The notes under the pieces are model-generated. The model searched no databases, was not told the origin of the DNA, and saw only the letters and a list, made by a program, of their open reading frames with translations. Source: Caldicellulosiruptor changbaiensis (GTDB lineage: Bacteria > Bacillota > Thermoanaerobacteria > Caldicellulosiruptorales > Caldicellulosiruptoraceae). From it: DNA of 64,000 bases. Both the position numbers and the translations under genes were made by a program. Of this stretch, positions 49,312 through 58,437 are shown piece by piece. Positions within the stretch are counted from its first letter, which is position 1. Every line of letters starts with the position of its first letter. The stretch spans positions 1,404,501 to 1,468,500 of the forward strand of contig NZ_CP034791.1 of assembly GCF_003999255.1 (NCBI RefSeq), in the 5' to 3' direction.

Positions 49312-50934
49312 TCAATAATCATTGAGTGCTAAGCTAATAAGGTACCGGAGCTCTTCAAGATTACTGTTTATATCATTCAATCTCTCTGGTGAGACAGAAG
49401 CACTTTTTATATGTTCTTTTAGTCTATTTAAATCATCTTCAATATCTTCAATCTGAGCCAAAATAGAGAGATTGACAAATGAAGGCGACTCTGAAAATAG
49501 TCTGTCTTTTGTCACAATCTGCTCCGGACCTATTACGTAAAATTCGCCACGTGCAGGGATATGAACATCAAAACCAAAGTTTCTTTTAAGCTCCTGTGCA
49601 AATTCAACTTGTGATTCTTTCTCACCATGTACAACAAAGACTTGTTGGGGCTTGTTTTTCATACTATCAATCCACTTGATAAGTCCGTTTTTATCAGCAT
49701 GTCCTGAATATGCTTCAATATACTCTATCTTTGCTTTAACTTCAATTTCTTCACCAAAGATTTTGACCTTTTTCTTGCCATCTAAAAGTTTTCTTCCAAG
49801 GGTGTTTGGCGCTTGATAACCTACAAATAGGATGGTGTTGTTTTCTTTCCAAAGGTTGTGTTTTAAGTGATGCCTTATTCGCCCAGCTTCGCACATTCCG
49901 CTTGATGAGATTATTATACAGCTTCCTTCATAGTTATTTAGCATCTTTGATTCGTCAGCTGTGCGGACAAACTTCAAATTCTTAGGTTCAAGCGGGTAAA
50001 TTCCCTTTTTTATAAACTCTGCAGCTTCTTCATCAAAGTAATTTATATGTTTTTTGTACACACCACTTGCTGAGGTAGCCAATGGACTGTCAACAAAAAT
50101 CTCAACACTTTGAATAAGCTTTGCCTCATCAGAACCTGTAGTAAGCTCCTTTGCTATCTCATATAAAATCTCTTGAGTTCTTCCCACTGCAAATGAAGGA
50201 ATTATAACTTTACCACCATTTGAAATGGTATCATAAATTACCTTTATTAGCCTTTTAGATTTGTTTTCCACATCTTCATGCAGTCGATCACCGTACGTGC
50301 TCTCGATAAAAAGATAATCACAGCCATCTATTGTTGATGGGTCTTTTAAGATTGGCACATTTCTGTTTCCTAAATCGCCAGAAAACACTAACTTATACTC
50401 TTTCCTATCTTCAGTTATATAAAGCTCAACTATTGCTGAGCCAAGCATATGACCTGCATCTTTCAATACAAACCGAAGATTACTATCTATCTCAACTACC
50501 TGTTCATATTTCACACCACTGAAAAGTTCTAAACACGCATAGGCATCGTCAATGGTGTAAAGGGGTTTTAGCTCTTCTTTGCCTTCTCTCTTCCTCTTTT
50601 TATTCTTCCATTCCACATCACTTTCTTGAATATGCGCACTGTCTGGAAGCATAATGGAACACAAATCAACAGTTGCATCAGTTGTATAGATTATTCCTCT
50701 AAACCCATCTTTGTAAAGTTTAGGAATTCTTCCGCTGTGGTCAATGTGAGCATGGGATAAAATCATAAAGTCAATCTCTGATGGATTGAACGGGAATACC
50801 TCAAAATTTAGCTCATCCTCTGCATGCCCACCTTGAAACATACCACAGTCAATCAAAAATTTTTTACCTTCACATTCAAAATAGTAACACGAACCTGTCA
50901 CAGTTTGAGCAGCACCTAAAAAGGTTACCTTCAA
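49312..50934 (-). CDS. Beta-CASP metallo-beta-lactamase-fold ribonuclease
   Basis: A 540-residue RNA-processing nuclease of the MBL/beta-CASP family. It has the zinc-site motifs FLIDCGMFQGG and LSHAHIDHSGRIP, and further ligands in DAGHMLGSA and FSGDLGNR. The beta-CASP domain contains IPSFAVGRTQEILYEI and IISSSGMCEAGRIRHHL. A C-terminal RMMBL segment has GHADKNGLIKWID and VVHGEKESQ. The TTG at 50934 is preferred (MKVTFLGAAQTVTGSCYYF) because AGGAG lies eight bases upstream; an ATG at 50952 overlaps the DUF3048 stop. Confidence 0.9.
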   Translation of the reverse strand: MKVTFLGAAQTVTGSCYYFECEGKKFLIDCGMFQGGHAEDELNFEVFPFNPSEIDFMILSHAHIDHSGRIPKLYKDGFRGIIYTTDATVDLCSIMLPDSAHIQESDVEWKNKKRKREGKEELKPLYTIDDAYACLELFSGVKYEQVVEIDSNLRFVLKDAGHMLGSAIVELYITEDRKEYKLVFSGDLGNRNVPILKDPSTIDGCDYLFIESTYGDRLHEDVENKSKRLIKVIYDTISNGGKVIIPSFAVGRTQEILYEIAKELTTGSDEAKLIQSVEIFVDSPLATSASGVYKKHINYFDEEAAEFIKKGIYPLEPKNLKFVRTADESKMLNNYEGSCIIISSSGMCEAGRIRHHLKHNLWKENNTILFVGYQAPNTLGRKLLDGKKKVKIFGEEIEVKAKIEYIEAYSGHADKNGLIKWIDSMKNKPQQVFVVHGEKESQVEFAQELKRNFGFDVHIPARGEFYVIGPEQIVTKDRLFSESPSFVNLSILAQIEDIEDDLNRLKEHIKSASVSPERLNDINSNLEELRYLISLALNDY

Positions 50935-50948
50935 AATCCTCTCTCCTC

Positions 50949-52025
50949 TCATTCAATCTTAATTTCCCCATATTGAGGAACTATTTCAAACCATGTCTTA
51001 CCTTTTAAAAGCTTAATCTCTTTGCCGTCATAATCTTTCATTGTGAATGAGTTTTTTATATCAAATGTATAGGTTATTGGGATGGTCTTTCCTTCTTGAA
51101 GTAAGTATCCTTTCCCTTCAGAAAAATCTACTTCTTGTCGTCCTTTGTCGTCATTCTTTATTGTATCATATTTAGCAACTAGTATAATCAAATTTTTCGC
51201 AAAAAGCTCAACACCTGTTTCTTTGTCAATATGTGGCTTTTCTTTCACAAACCTTTTATAAGCCTTCTTCACAGGGTCATACTCGTACTTAACATAATAC
51301 CAACCAGAAAATCGTATTTTAACTTTTGAGTTTTCTGAAGAATATTTATTGACCACACTATCTGTTAAAGGATAAAACTTATAACCTTGCTGTTTTTTGT
51401 ACCCTTTTTTATCAAAGTATTTTATCAGGCCTTCCATTGTTAAGTACAAATTATGTGGTGCCTTTCTATCAAGTGTTCTATAAAAAATTCCTCCACCTGT
51501 GTAGATTGCGTCAATATGAGGGATATAATTTTGTTTAAAGAGCCTGTAGGATTGAGGACTTCCTCCACAGTGAACATAATATGCATTTAGTGACTTTGCT
51601 ATCTGCATAAAGTAAGGTCTTGCACTTCTGATTGGCCCCACTTTTTTTGGATATGTATGGTGGTAGATTGCCATTATACGTGTTGCTCCACCTTCTATTA
51701 GTGCTTCATAAAGATATTCTGCTTGATTTAAAGAAGATTGAGGGATTGCGCCAGGTTCATTGTTTATCATCACCGCAATTACCTGGTGCTCGTCCTTTTG
51801 ATATATGACCTCACCTGTGAGCTTGCATATGTAATTATCTGAACTAAAATTTCTTACATTATTTTGTTCTTCTTTTTCAGTCTGCTTCACTTTATTGATT
51901 TCAGGATTGCTGTGAACAGAAACCTTCTTCTTTCCACAACCTGCTAACAACGATAAAAGCAAAATTATCACACTTGCAATTATACAAATATTAAATACCA
52001 ACCTTTTTGAGAAAATCCTTTTCAT
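50949..52025 (-). CDS. DUF3048 (YerB-like) lipoprotein
   Basis: A 358-residue secreted protein with a lipoprotein signal (hydrophobic 12-30, lipobox LLAGC at about 26-30). A DUF3048/YerB region follows, with VIAVMINNEPGAIPQSSL, QAEYLYEALIEGGATRIMAIYH and VGPIRSARPYFMQIA, and it resembles Bacillus YerB. The biochemical role of this family is not established. It lies 13 bases after the dgkA/PAP2 gene and overlaps the nuclease reading frame by four bases. Confidence 0.88.
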   Translation of the reverse strand: MKRIFSKRLVFNICIIASVIILLLSLLAGCGKKKVSVHSNPEINKVKQTEKEEQNNVRNFSSDNYICKLTGEVIYQKDEHQVIAVMINNEPGAIPQSSLNQAEYLYEALIEGGATRIMAIYHHTYPKKVGPIRSARPYFMQIAKSLNAYYVHCGGSPQSYRLFKQNYIPHIDAIYTGGGIFYRTLDRKAPHNLYLTMEGLIKYFDKKGYKKQQGYKFYPLTDSVVNKYSSENSKVKIRFSGWYYVKYEYDPVKKAYKRFVKEKPHIDKETGVELFAKNLIILVAKYDTIKNDDKGRQEVDFSEGKGYLLQEGKTIPITYTFDIKNSFTMKDYDGKEIKLLKGKTWFEIVPQYGEIKIE

Positions 52026-52038
52026 GGTTGTCCCTCTC

Positions 52039-52737
52039 TCATTTAATCTTGAATATCAAAAGTGTCACAAGCACACCAATAATTGCCCCTACAACTGCTT
52101 CCCAAATTGTATGAATCCTTGCCTCTAATCTGCTCTCCAAAACTAAAAATGCCATAAAGACTGCCAAAGAAACTATTATCAGATTATTTGTAAGCATAAT
52201 AATGGCAGTTGCTGCTGCAAAGGCCAGAGCTGTGTGACCGCTTGGCATTCCGCCTTGCATAAATTTTGTCCTCTTGTTGATAGCTTTCACGACAACTATT
52301 ACCATTGCCACGATTATAAGCGACAAAAAAACTACGTGAAAAGAAATTCCTCTAATATGCTTTAAGGTAATCTCTAAGGGTAGTTTCATCTTGTCATAAA
52401 ATAGAAAGTAGCCAATTGTCAAGGCCAAAAGAGCAGTCACTAAAACAGCACCTGCTGCTACATCTTTTGCAATTTTTGCTTTGGGTTCAAAATCTTTGGC
52501 CATAAGGTCAATAGCATTTTCTATTGCAGTGTTTATAAGCTCTGCAGATATAACAAATCCAATACAAATCAAAATTATTACTGTTTCAATTTTGTTTAGC
52601 TTAAATACTATCGTAAAAAACAATACTAAAAAAGCTATTAAAAAATGTATCTTCATATTCCTTTGTGACTTGAACGCAACAATTATCCCATTTATTGCAT
52701 TGTCAAAACTTTCAAGAAGTGTTCTTTTTCTTTTCAT
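52039..52737 (-). CDS. Diacylglycerol/undecaprenol kinase fused to a PAP2 phosphatase
   Basis: A 232-residue membrane protein of two parts. Residues 1 to about 115 are the DgkA-type lipid kinase, with ESFDNAINGI, SAELINTAIENAIDLM and AKDVAAGAVL. Residues about 130-232 are a PAP2 phosphatase, with GGMPSGHTALAFAAATA and SRLEARIHTIWE. In Gram-positive bacteria the kinase usually acts on undecaprenol. The fusion puts a lipid kinase and a lipid phosphatase on one chain. It overlaps ybeY by four bases. Confidence 0.9.
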   Translation of the reverse strand: MKRKRTLLESFDNAINGIIVAFKSQRNMKIHFLIAFLVLFFTIVFKLNKIETVIILICIGFVISAELINTAIENAIDLMAKDFEPKAKIAKDVAAGAVLVTALLALTIGYFLFYDKMKLPLEITLKHIRGISFHVVFLSLIIVAMVIVVVKAINKRTKFMQGGMPSGHTALAFAAATAIIMLTNNLIIVSLAVFMAFLVLESRLEARIHTIWEAVVGAIIGVLVTLLIFKIK

Positions 52738-53210
52738 CTTGTCAACCCCATACCCTCTAAAACCATTTCTTCATATTTTCTCATAAGCCTTTTATCATCT
52801 TCTTCTATGTGGTCAAAGCCCAATAAGTGCAATACCGAGTGAACAGTCAAATATGCGATCTCTCTTTCAACAGAGTGTCCAAACTCTTTTGCTTGTTCAT
52901 AAGCCTTTTCAATTGAGATCACAATATCTCCAAGTGGAATTTCCTCTTCTACAATTGCTATATCTTCTTGAAGCTCTCCATTTTTAAACTCAAAAATAGG
53001 GAATGATAACACATCAGTTTCTCTGTCTATACTCCTATAGTGTTTGTTTAATTCTTTTATAAATTGATTATCAACAATCATTACACTAATTTCATAGTTG
53101 TCATCATCCATAAAAACCTTCAATGTATTTAATACCGAATCTTCTATTATCTTGGAAATACTCTCATCTATCTGATACTTATCCTGCTGATTTTGAATGT
53201 AAATTTTCAC
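52734..53210 (-). CDS. ybeY: Endoribonuclease YbeY
   Basis: A 158-residue metal-dependent RNase for 16S rRNA maturation and ribosome quality control. The zinc-binding motif HSVLHLLGFDH fits H3xH5xH, with RETDVLSFP and GDIVISIEKAYEQA upstream. It begins with GTG inside the 3' end of the HD phosphohydrolase gene (32-base overlap). The neighbours phoH and dgkA are its usual partners. Confidence 0.94.
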   Translation of the reverse strand: MKIYIQNQQDKYQIDESISKIIEDSVLNTLKVFMDDDNYEISVMIVDNQFIKELNKHYRSIDRETDVLSFPIFEFKNGELQEDIAIVEEEIPLGDIVISIEKAYEQAKEFGHSVEREIAYLTVHSVLHLLGFDHIEEDDKRLMRKYEEMVLEGMGLTR

Positions 53211-54693
53211 TTCTGCTTACCACCTCTTCCATTTTGTTTGTAGTGTCATCAACTAAATTATGACTGACTCTTTTATGGAAAACACCCGTCAACACCTTAA
53301 TAAAACTCTCACAGATAGTCTCTAACTCTTTAAATGTCAAATTGCTTGAATTTAACTGGCCATCCATAAGTTTTTCATAAATTATACCTCTTATAGTAGT
53401 TTCAATCAGCTGCGGAGTTGGCGAGGACAGTGCTCTTACTGCCGCCTCAACAGAGTCTGCAAGCATAACTATTGCTGCTTCTTTGCTCTGTGGGACAGGA
53501 CCTTCATACCTAAACTTTTGTTCACTTACTTGCTGATTTTGTATCAAAGCCTTGCCATAGAAAAAAGCCACCTTTGTAGTTCCATGGTGCTGCCTTATTA
53601 TATCCAATACCTGCTTAGGCAATTTATATTCCTTGCCAATTTCAACACCGTCTTTTGTGTGAGATGTTATAATGAGCGCAGAAAGTGTTGGCGTTATTTT
53701 GTTGTGAGGATCTTCCTCTACAATCTGATTTTCCTTAAAATAAAATGGTCTTTTCAATTTTCCAATATCATGATAATAAGCACCTATTCGTGCTAAGAGG
53801 TAATTTCCACCAACAGCTTCACAAGCAACTTCTGCCAAATTTCCTACTATTAAACTGTGATGATATGTTCCAGGAGCTTCTAATAGTAACCTTTTTAACA
53901 ATGGATGGTTAGGGTTTGAAAGTTCCATAAGTCTAATTGGTGTTGCATAGTCAAAGATATATTCCCATATAGGGAGAGTACCATACGCAAGCACAAATGA
54001 AAGCGCTGTTCCAACAAAGGAGTTTATTGGATTATATAAAACCATTTCTTCGTCAGTTTGATAAACAAGTTCAATTGCCAGAACAAAAAGGGCAGAGATT
54101 AAGCTTGCTAAAAAACCATGGCTTATAAACTGCATCCTGCTTTGAATTTTGTGCGAAACAATTGAACTAAGGCTCCCACCTATAAAAAGGTAAAGGGCAA
54201 AATCAAGATTCTTGTCTCCTACAATCAACAATGTAATGATTGATACAACAATGTTAAATACAATTGCAATCCTTACATCGATCAAGAGAGAAATCAAAAC
54301 AATCCCCATACAAGCTGGGATTGCAAAAGTAGGAATTGGAGTAAGAAACTTTATCAAAAATAGGTTTAAAATTAAAATTGTACTTACTGCTATCATATCC
54401 TTGCAGCTGTTTATAAATTCTCTTTCAAAAAGATAAAAGTACACACTCAAAAATAGAACTAAAATTAGAAGTAGTAATAATATTCCTATAAAATCTTTGG
54501 TAACTTGCATATTGTTATAATTATTTGTTTTAATATCTGTAAATGGTAAAATTTTACTAAATAGAAAACTCTGATATCCCTTGTTTGAAATTAGTATTAA
54601 AATCATGGAAATAATAAAAAAAGAGCCAAGTAGCAACATGCGGCAAAGATAAATTTTTCTTTTGTTATGCCATTTTTGGGAGTTTTGTAACAT
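53179..54693 (-). CDS. HD-domain phosphohydrolase (PgpH/YqfF-like), short form
   Basis: A 504-residue protein with a 7TM-like membrane region (about 14-280) and a cytoplasmic HD domain with TYHHSLIVGNLAE, YYHDIGKLKRPFYF and RQHHGTTKVAFFY. This fits cyclic di-AMP phosphodiesterases such as PgpH. The large extracytoplasmic HDED domain present in full-length PgpH is missing; only about 50 residues lie between the first two helices. The ATG at 54693 follows the phoH stop by one base (TAAGATG). Confidence 0.88.
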   Translation of the reverse strand: MLQNSQKWHNKRKIYLCRMLLLGSFFIISMILILISNKGYQSFLFSKILPFTDIKTNNYNNMQVTKDFIGILLLLLILVLFLSVYFYLFEREFINSCKDMIAVSTILILNLFLIKFLTPIPTFAIPACMGIVLISLLIDVRIAIVFNIVVSIITLLIVGDKNLDFALYLFIGGSLSSIVSHKIQSRMQFISHGFLASLISALFVLAIELVYQTDEEMVLYNPINSFVGTALSFVLAYGTLPIWEYIFDYATPIRLMELSNPNHPLLKRLLLEAPGTYHHSLIVGNLAEVACEAVGGNYLLARIGAYYHDIGKLKRPFYFKENQIVEEDPHNKITPTLSALIITSHTKDGVEIGKEYKLPKQVLDIIRQHHGTTKVAFFYGKALIQNQQVSEQKFRYEGPVPQSKEAAIVMLADSVEAAVRALSSPTPQLIETTIRGIIYEKLMDGQLNSSNLTFKELETICESFIKVLTGVFHKRVSHNLVDDTTNKMEEVVSRSENLHSKSAG

Positions 54694-54694
54694 C

Positions 54695-55675
54695 TTAAGC
54701 CTTTTGTTTCTCCTTTCGTTTTTCTTCATACCTATTGTATGCATTTATAATCTTCTGAACAAGTTGATGTCTCACAACATCTTGATATGTCAAAAACACA
54801 AACTCAATTCCCTCAATGTCTCTTAATATCTTTGTCACCTGAACAAGTCCTGATTCAACACCGCTTGGCAGGTCAATCTGTGTTATATCACCTGTTACAA
54901 CCGCCTTTGAACCAAATCCAAGACGTGTCAAAAACATCTTCATCTGCTCAGAAGTTGTATTTTGAGCCTCATCTAAAATAATAAATGCATCGTCCAAGGT
55001 TCTACCGCGCATATATGCAAGTGGAGCAACCTCTATAATTCCCCTTTCCATATACCTCTGATAGACTTCTGTGCCAATCAAATCATGCAGTGCATCATAA
55101 ATTGGTCGCAAATAAGGGTCAACCTTTGTTTGCAAATCGCCTGGTAAAAATCCTAACTTTTCACCTGCTTCAACAGCTGGCCTTGTTAGGATAATCTTGC
55201 TTATCTCTTTCTTTTTAAGATAATAAACAGCCATGGCCATAGCTAAATATGTCTTTCCTGTTCCTGCAGGTCCAATTCCAAACACAATTGTGTTGTTCAT
55301 TATAGCATCAATATATCTTTTTTGCCCTAATGTCTTTGGCTTTACTTGTTTTCCCCTGTGTGTGATAAATATAACCTCATCTTCTAATTTTCTTATCTCT
55401 TCGTCTTCTAATGTCTCAATAACATACCTTATTGTGTGCTCATCAATGTCTATTTTTTTCTTTTCCATATCATGTAAGATCTTTATTGTCTTCTCTGCCT
55501 TTTTGATATTCTCTGGACTGTTTCCAATAATCTTTATTGCGTTGTCGCGAAAAACTATACTTACATTTAAAAGCTCTTCTAATGTTTTGACCTTAGAGTC
55601 AAACTCACCAAAGATATTCCAAAAATCCTTTGTGTCCTCAATACTGACAGTTGAGATTAATCTTTCTTCCAACAA
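54695..55675 (-). CDS. phoH: PhoH family ATPase
   Basis: A 326-residue protein with an N-terminal KH-like region (about 20-70) and the PhoH ATPase domain. Motifs are GPAGTGKTYLAMAMAVYYL (Walker A), RPAVEAGEKLGFLPGDL, FIILDEAQNTTSEQMKMFLTR (Walker B) and GDITQIDLPSG. It is cytoplasmic and thought to act in RNA metabolism beside YbeY. AGGAGGG precedes two tandem TTG codons at 55675 and 55672; either may be used. Confidence 0.92.
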   Translation of the reverse strand: MLEERLISTVSIEDTKDFWNIFGEFDSKVKTLEELLNVSIVFRDNAIKIIGNSPENIKKAEKTIKILHDMEKKKIDIDEHTIRYVIETLEDEEIRKLEDEVIFITHRGKQVKPKTLGQKRYIDAIMNNTIVFGIGPAGTGKTYLAMAMAVYYLKKKEISKIILTRPAVEAGEKLGFLPGDLQTKVDPYLRPIYDALHDLIGTEVYQRYMERGIIEVAPLAYMRGRTLDDAFIILDEAQNTTSEQMKMFLTRLGFGSKAVVTGDITQIDLPSGVESGLVQVTKILRDIEGIEFVFLTYQDVVRHQLVQKIINAYNRYEEKRKEKQKA

Positions 55676-55694
55676 GCTTACCCTCCTACGTTTC

Positions 55695-56837
55695 TTATTT
55701 TTTCAAAGTAATATCCTCTAAACACTCATAATCTCTTATACATTTTATTTCCTTTACTTCATTTTTCACCTTTTTAATCTTAAAATATGTCTTCACTTTA
55801 ACAATACTCTGAATTTTTTTACCCAAAGTAATCTTTTTAAAATCATCATTACACCTTTTTATTAACTCCCTCTTTATCTCCTCCAAATTAATTATATATT
55901 TTTTTAACTCATATCTTTTTATTTCATATATACCTACTCGAATTGGAACAATAAAAAGTTTATACTCTCTTATTTTAATTTTATCACAATTCTCATTATT
56001 AGTAACTACAATTTTTGGTATAAACTCATGTTTACCAATTACAATAAATGGAACCTTCTTTTGTGACGTATAGACCTTTTGATATGCAGGCAAAGAAAAT
56101 TCTCGAGATACTGAATAAAAAGTTGTTGCAATTATCTCTGCTATTGCATCTTCATAGTATTCATTCCCGTCTTTTGTCACAACCTTGTTATCAATAAGAA
56201 GCTGACCAGCAATTACTGTATCACCTTCCTTGACAAGAGCATTTCCTGACTTTAGTATCAATTTTTGTATAACTCCACTACTTTTTGCAAAAATTTTGCC
56301 CCATTTGTTTTTTAAATCTCCTTTTTCTCTTTTTACATACTCTACTACCAATAGTCCCCCTTCTTTTTTAATCTTTACCCACATTAGCTCTTCTAAATCG
56401 GTAAGAAGTTTCTTTGAAAGTTTTTCTTGGTCAACTTTTACTTTTAATGTAAATGGCTTTATATTGTAGTTTTTTAGTGTTTGTACTATTTTATCATCTA
56501 TTAGTCTATTAGAGTCCTGAGATTTTATCTTTACATCAAATATAAAAAGGCTGAACAAAAAGAGTAATAAGATACAAAACAAAATAGAAATAAGCTTGAA
56601 AGTAGTTATTTCTCTTATCAAAAAATAAATTCCTCTTTTTTCTAAGATGTGAATTCTTGATTTTGTTCTCTTGGCAATATTTACTACTTTCTTGAAATCG
56701 GCTAAATGCACTATAATAATCAATGAATTCTGTCCTTTTTCCCTAATATCCAGCAAAACTTTATTGAATACAAGCATGTTTAAAAACTTGTTTAGATTCT
56801 CACCTTCTACTTTTAAGATTAGCTGATTTGCAAACAT
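55695..56837 (-). CDS. yqfD: Sporulation protein YqfD
   Basis: A 380-residue membrane protein. A soluble N-terminal region (about 1-80, with MFANQLILKVEGENLNKF) is followed by one membrane helix (about 85-105) and a long extracytoplasmic domain. Motifs such as GVIQKLILKSGNALVKEGDTV and GQLLID in that domain are YqfD-typical. YqfD is needed late in sporulation in Bacillus. The ATG at 56837 follows the yqfC stop as TAGGATG; the frame is open seven codons further, within yqfC. Confidence 0.87.
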   Translation of the reverse strand: MFANQLILKVEGENLNKFLNMLVFNKVLLDIREKGQNSLIIIVHLADFKKVVNIAKRTKSRIHILEKRGIYFLIREITTFKLISILFCILLLFLFSLFIFDVKIKSQDSNRLIDDKIVQTLKNYNIKPFTLKVKVDQEKLSKKLLTDLEELMWVKIKKEGGLLVVEYVKREKGDLKNKWGKIFAKSSGVIQKLILKSGNALVKEGDTVIAGQLLIDNKVVTKDGNEYYEDAIAEIIATTFYSVSREFSLPAYQKVYTSQKKVPFIVIGKHEFIPKIVVTNNENCDKIKIREYKLFIVPIRVGIYEIKRYELKKYIINLEEIKRELIKRCNDDFKKITLGKKIQSIVKVKTYFKIKKVKNEVKEIKCIRDYECLEDITLKK

Positions 56838-56838
56838 C

Positions 56839-57132
56839 CTACTTTTCCTTCTCCTCATTTAAGCTTATATACTCAATTAATCTTATTCTTCCACTAATCA
56901 CCATTACTTCTTCATCCATTTTTTTGATTAGAAGACCACTTCCTTTAATATAAAGCGGATGCCTTATCGTATTTATCTTAACTAAACCTTCTTCATACAA
57001 TATAAGTCCTTTGTGATTCTCTACTACTACCTCATCTTCTCCAATAAGTGTGATTCTCGGCTCATTTGTGATTATTTCTCTTGGAACCTGAGAGGCTTGT
57101 ATTACCTCTTTTAAGGTCTTTGACTTCTTCAT
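56839..57132 (-). CDS. yqfC: Sporulation protein YqfC
   Basis: A 97-residue protein with NEPRITLIGEDEVVVENHKGLILYEEGLVKI and LYIKGSGLLIKKM, the pattern of the YqfC family (a YabP relative). It precedes yqfD as in Bacillus. The ATG at 57132 has GTGG seven bases upstream; an in-frame TTG at 57138 adds two residues. Confidence 0.85.
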   Translation of the reverse strand: MKKSKTLKEVIQASQVPREIITNEPRITLIGEDEVVVENHKGLILYEEGLVKINTIRHPLYIKGSGLLIKKMDEEVMVISGRIRLIEYISLNEEKEK

Positions 57133-57203
57133 TGACAAACCACTTTCACTTGAAAATAAACATCTTCACCTTTATTTTATTTATACTCATATCTTTTTAT
57201 AAC

Positions 57204-57242
57204 AAAAAAGTGGCCCCCTTTTCTCAAAGAGAACCACTTTTT
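57204..57242 (-). terminator. Rho-independent terminator after yqeY
   Basis: AAAAAAGTGG (57204-57213) and CCACTTTTT (57234-57242) pair, with TCTC/GAGA also able to pair inside. The minus strand ends in six T residues. The hairpin starts ten bases after the yqeY stop. Confidence 0.8.
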
Positions 57243-57251
57243 CATGCTTTT

Positions 57252-57701
57252 TTATAGTTTTGACAAATGCTTTTTTACAATTTCACTAACAATCTTACCT
57301 TCTGCCCTGCCACTTACTTTCTGCATTACCTCTTGCATAACCTTACCCATATCCTTCATCCCAGAAGGTTTTACTTTTTCTATCACATCAAGCACTATCT
57401 TTTCTAACTCTTCTTGGCTGAGCATAGGCGGAAGATAAGATTGCAATATCTCAATTTCTCTATTTAGATCATCAATCAAGTCTTGTCTTCCACTTTTTAT
57501 ATATTCAGGCAAGCTGTCTTTTCTCTTTTTAATTTCTTTTGCAATGACATTCAACACGCCACTGTCGTCAAGTATAACTTTGTTATCTTTTTCAAACTGC
57601 AATATTGCAGCTCTTACCATACCAACTACATTTTTTCTCACGACGTCCTTATCTTTCATAGCAGACTTATAATCTTCCAATAGCTTTTCTTTAAGGCTCA
57701 A
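57252..57701 (-). CDS. yqeY: GatB/YqeY domain protein
   Basis: A 149-residue YqeY family protein. It begins SLKEKLLEDYKSAMKDKDVVRKNVVGMVRAAI. The C-terminal half has LPPMLSQEELEKIVLDVI and GMKDMGKVMQEVMQKVSGRAEGKIV, which is the tRNA-binding tail also found in GatB. No enzyme activity is known for stand-alone YqeY. It follows rpsU by 17 bases, the usual arrangement. Confidence 0.92.
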   Translation of the reverse strand: MSLKEKLLEDYKSAMKDKDVVRKNVVGMVRAAILQFEKDNKVILDDSGVLNVIAKEIKKRKDSLPEYIKSGRQDLIDDLNREIEILQSYLPPMLSQEELEKIVLDVIEKVKPSGMKDMGKVMQEVMQKVSGRAEGKIVSEIVKKHLSKL

Positions 57702-57718
57702 TTACAACGCCTCCTAAA

Positions 57719-57895
57719 TTATCTGCGTTTTCTCCTGCGTGCCGCTTCTGATTTCTTTTTTCTCCTTACGCTTGGGCTTTCATAGTGCTCTCTTTTCCTG
57801 AGCTCTGCTAATACCCCAGCCTCTGCACATTTCTTTTTAAATCTCCTGAGGGCACTATCGAGTGATTCATTTTCACCCACTCTTACTTCTGACAT
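57719..57895 (-). CDS. rpsU: 30S ribosomal protein S21
   Basis: A 58-residue basic protein, [19 protein letters not shown] and on to a lysine- and arginine-rich tail ([17 protein letters not shown]). It binds near the 3' end of 16S rRNA. The ATG at 57895 has GAGGGGAGGG upstream; the reading frame is open six codons further but those codons include the ribosome-binding site. Confidence 0.95.
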
Positions 57896-57950
57896 CAATT
57901 TCCCTCCCCTCAAACCAGGCTCTAAAACACAACCTTGGGATTATGGTATT

Positions 57951-57980
57951 ATTATAACTCAGCTATTTGAGGTATGTCAA
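57951..57980 (-). promoter_or_regulatory. Promoter of rpsU-yqeY
   Basis: On the minus strand TTGACA (57975-57980) is a perfect -35 box and TATAAT (57951-57956) a perfect -10 box, with an 18-base spacer. Transcription would begin near 57944, about 49 bases before the rpsU start. It is the best promoter match in the window. Confidence 0.85.
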
Positions 57981-57993
57981 ATAATTTTAAATA

Positions 57994-58410
57994 TTACATA
58001 TCTTCTTCCAATAAGGTCTTGAACAAATTGAAAAGTTCTTTGTTCTTCTTCTCAAGATTTATAGGTCGAAAGTTTTTGTCAACAAAGGCATGTTCAGTAT
58101 ATCCTGTTGCACACACAACATGGTCTTTTACAACTTCATAATAGAATTTTATTCGAACAGGGGTCAAATTATTAACCTTTGCATTAACTTTCAACCTATC
58201 TTCATAAAAACAAGGTTTTTTGAACTCGCACCCGCAGCTTATTAAAGGCAAATACACACCTAAGCTATTTTCAATCTCAGAATATGAAATACCCACCTTT
58301 TTTATAAGCTCGGTTCTTGCAACCTCAAACCATACAAAATAGTTTGAGTGATGGACAATCCCCATTTTGTCTGTTTCGGCATACCTTACAACAAGGTCTG
58401 TCTCTATCAT
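57994..58410 (-). CDS. Acyl-CoA thioesterase (YbgC/4HBT family)
   Basis: A 138-residue hot-dog fold thioesterase. The N-terminal YAETDKMGIVHHSNYFVWFEVARTELIKKVG carries the catalytic aspartate region of the 4-hydroxybenzoyl-CoA thioesterase type, and LPLISCGCEFKKPCFYEDRL follows. The acyl substrate is unknown. It follows pyk by 27 bases and ends the mtrB-pfkA-pyk run. Confidence 0.88.
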   Translation of the reverse strand: MIETDLVVRYAETDKMGIVHHSNYFVWFEVARTELIKKVGISYSEIENSLGVYLPLISCGCEFKKPCFYEDRLKVNAKVNNLTPVRIKFYYEVVKDHVVCATGYTEHAFVDKNFRPINLEKKNKELFNLFKTLLEEDM

Positions 58411-58437
58411 CTTTTCTTACCCCAATAAATATTTTTT

